A stretch of DNA of 64,000 nt, taken from the NCBI GenBank assembly GCA_008921705.1, contig VFFE01007639.1:476739-540738 (forward strand), given 5' to 3'. The notes under the pieces are model-generated. The model did not search any database and was not told the DNA's origin. It saw nothing but the letters and a program-made list of their open reading frames with translations. This stretch comes from Burhinus oedicnemus. Taxonomy: Eukaryota > Chordata > Aves > Charadriiformes > Burhinidae. The translations under genes and the position numbers were made by a program. Of the stretch, positions 62,701 to 64,000 are shown one piece after another (within the stretch, counting starts at the first letter, position 1; each line of letters opens with the position of its first letter).

Positions 62701-63000
62701 CTTAAGCACAACCCGGCCCTGCAGTGTATCCAAGTCTCTAGACTTTTATGCCCTACATACACTGTGGAATTTCCACTGTGCATATAAAATTATTCATGAC
62801 AGAAACATTGAAGGACCACCCTCCCCCTCCCTCTGTGTGAATACCAATGAGAAAAATAGTAAGAGGTTTTCTTCTCCTTCCCGATCATAGTGAGGAAATG
62901 AAATTTAAAAACAACATGTATGGGGGAGGGGAAGGGAAAGTCGCTGCAAAATGTTGAAGACCAGGGGTGCGAGTACATACTTGTATTAACATCTTCCATC
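59791..63000. other. Non-coding stretch
   Basis: No gene or confident repeat. The longest frames are 92 codons or fewer. AACTCCAGTGTAAATCAGGG at about 61,588 recalls the old 'ctccagtgtaaatcagg' repeat but is too short to call. Confidence 0.5.
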
Positions 63001-63010
63001 CCTGGAGCTG

Positions 63011-63060
63011 CAGTAATTTGCATGACATTATCTACCTGGGATGTTGCTATGGTTATCACC
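63011..63060. promoter_or_regulatory. Motif cluster: POU octamer and RFX-like X-box
   Basis: A perfect octamer ATTTGCAT lies at 63,016-63,023. GTTGCTATGGTTAT at 63,043-63,056 resembles an RFX X-box (one good half-site, one imperfect). Both occur within 50 bp and suggest a small enhancer. The 142-codon minus frame that spans them (62,790-63,218) shows no domain. The interpretation is an inference. Confidence 0.25.
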
Positions 63061-63320
63061 ATACATAAGTAATTACCAGGGCAAATTGCACATACAGCGC
63101 ACAGATTCATGCTGTCAGAAGCAAAGGATCTTTTTATACACTTGAAAATGTAAATGTTGGAAAAAACACTAATCACAAAGATTTCTGATAAGAGAAAAAA
63201 CTTCAAGACTGCTCCCAAGTGATCTAAAATGGTTGTTAACTATGCTCATTGACAGCAGTACCTTAAGGGTCAACTCAGACCATGCCCAAGTGAGCCAGAC
63301 ACTGCACAGGCTCAGGAGAA

Positions 63321-63377
63321 AATCAGTAGAAACAGTAACCAGTAGTAGTAACCAGAAACTAATCAGTAGAAACAGTA
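63321..63377. repeat. 17-bp direct repeat, 40-bp spacing
   Basis: AATCAGTAGAAACAGTA occurs at 63,321-63,337 and again at 63,361-63,377, with AGTAGTAGTAACCAG between. It is a small local duplication or replication-slippage product. Confidence 0.85.
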
Positions 63378-63594
63378 GAAAATCCCTGCCCAAGGAGTTC
63401 ACAGCACAATCAGATTAGAAAGGTACGGAGCAAGAGAACTGGTGTATCACACAGAGCTGAGAAGGTTGTCAAGCTCATGGTATTGGCATGATTATTTTGG
63501 GTAGATTACATCAAGAAACTTGCTTCTGGCAAGCTAGGCACAAAAAGATGAAAAGAAGAGAAGGAGGAGGGAGTGATGTAGACTACACCAGTGC

Positions 63595-63609
63595 AAAAAA
63601 AAAAAAAAA
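63595..63609. repeat. Poly(A) run of 15
   Basis: A simple homopolymer run followed by GAAAAGGGATG. No adjacent retroposon body is recognised. Confidence 0.85.
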
Positions 63610-64000
63610 GAAAAGGGATGTGGTGGTGTGATGAAGCAGCTATTCAGGACAGGGCAAAACTAAGTCTAATCAAAGTGGTTCTCTGAAAGTTCCCCCAGTT
63701 CCCCTCCTGCAACGTTTCTGCTGCTATTTGCATGCTGGGATCTGATTGTGCTCTGATCTCTTAACTTCTGGCTTCCCACAGGAGCTGAGACAAAAATTAC
63801 AGTCCGCCCAAGCTGAAGAGAGCAATTAACACCTAGCAGAATTTGGCTGAAAGTACAAATACAGGGTATCTAATGCTAGATCATCCAAAATAAATTAGAC
63901 ATAAAAAGTACATTCTGAAATACTGCAACAGTTACATTTCCAATAAAATACAGCAGCACTGTATACAAACAGCTTGAGCTGCAGTCTCTTGGTGTCAATG

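Noticed and set aside
62790..63218. 142-codon minus-strand open frame
   Set aside because: No recognisable domain. The N-terminal hydrophobic run comes from AT-rich DNA. Length is within chance for 64 kb on six frames.
1..64000. tRNA genes, rRNA, CRISPR arrays, LTR retroviruses, bacterial-type operons
   Set aside because: I looked for B-box-like GGTTCGAANCC words, regularly spaced direct repeats, paired long terminal repeats and closely packed long ORFs, and found none.

Overview
The window looks like non-coding nuclear DNA from an amniote, most likely a sauropsid and probably a bird; a crocodilian or turtle is the main alternative. By eye it is AT-rich (roughly 40% GC) and CpG-poor apart from one patch. 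I found no operon structure, tRNA, rRNA or CRISPR array, and no convincing intact protein-coding gene. The longest open frames are about 120-148 codons, scattered on both strands and unsupported by domains or a credible exon chain. The repeat content fits this assignment. The only recognisable retroposon family is CR1-like LINE debris. There are also short, very old fragments of the MIR, L2/CR1 3' end and 'ttcaatggga'-type palindromic families that I know from sauropsid genomes. I saw no L1, Alu or B1 and no young LTR element. All repeat names come from memory of family sequences, not from a database search.

Layout. Positions 174-359 hold a large imperfect inverted repeat (foldback). Positions 360-18,460 are unannotated non-coding sequence with a T-rich patch at 8.34-8.40 kb and a small tandem repeat at 10.2 kb. 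Positions 18.4-23.9 kb are a cluster of old repeats: one palindromic fragment, a minus-strand CR1 and two plus-strand CR1 pieces. Positions 24.33-25.47 kb hold two CpG-enriched, GC-richer blocks in an otherwise AT-rich region, with a possible CTCF-type site; this is the best candidate promoter or CpG-island-like element. Positions 26-33 kb are plain apart from a 28-base T run. Positions 33.4-36.5 kb contain an (AT)n microsatellite, three old palindromic repeats, a 30-bp perfect palindrome and a 16-bp homeodomain-like palindrome. Positions 38.5 kb (L2/CR1-type tail) and 48.2 kb (MIR-like SINE) are single ancient fragments.

Two regions look enhancer-like because of dense AT-rich homeodomain/POU/TALE-type motifs: 42.48-42.80 kb, which also contains a long hairpin, and 46.15-46.72 kb. 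A 189-bp segment at 45,467-45,655 is repeated in direct orientation at 47,340-47,528 with only three differences and no indel. This is the clearest sign of a recent local event. Positions 53-57.5 kb are somewhat GC-richer, with more old repeat fragments, an 11-bp-arm hairpin and ambiguous exon-like open stretches on the minus strand. The last 6 kb are plain apart from a short motif cluster near 63.0 kb and an A-run at 63.6 kb.

I see no genes working together. The window is best read as a gene desert or the inside of a very large intron, with possible regulatory elements. No new multi-gene system is visible. The observations most worth following up are the foldback at 174-359, the 189-bp duplication, the CpG-enriched pair at 24.3-25.5 kb, and the long palindromes at 34.08 and 42.71 kb.
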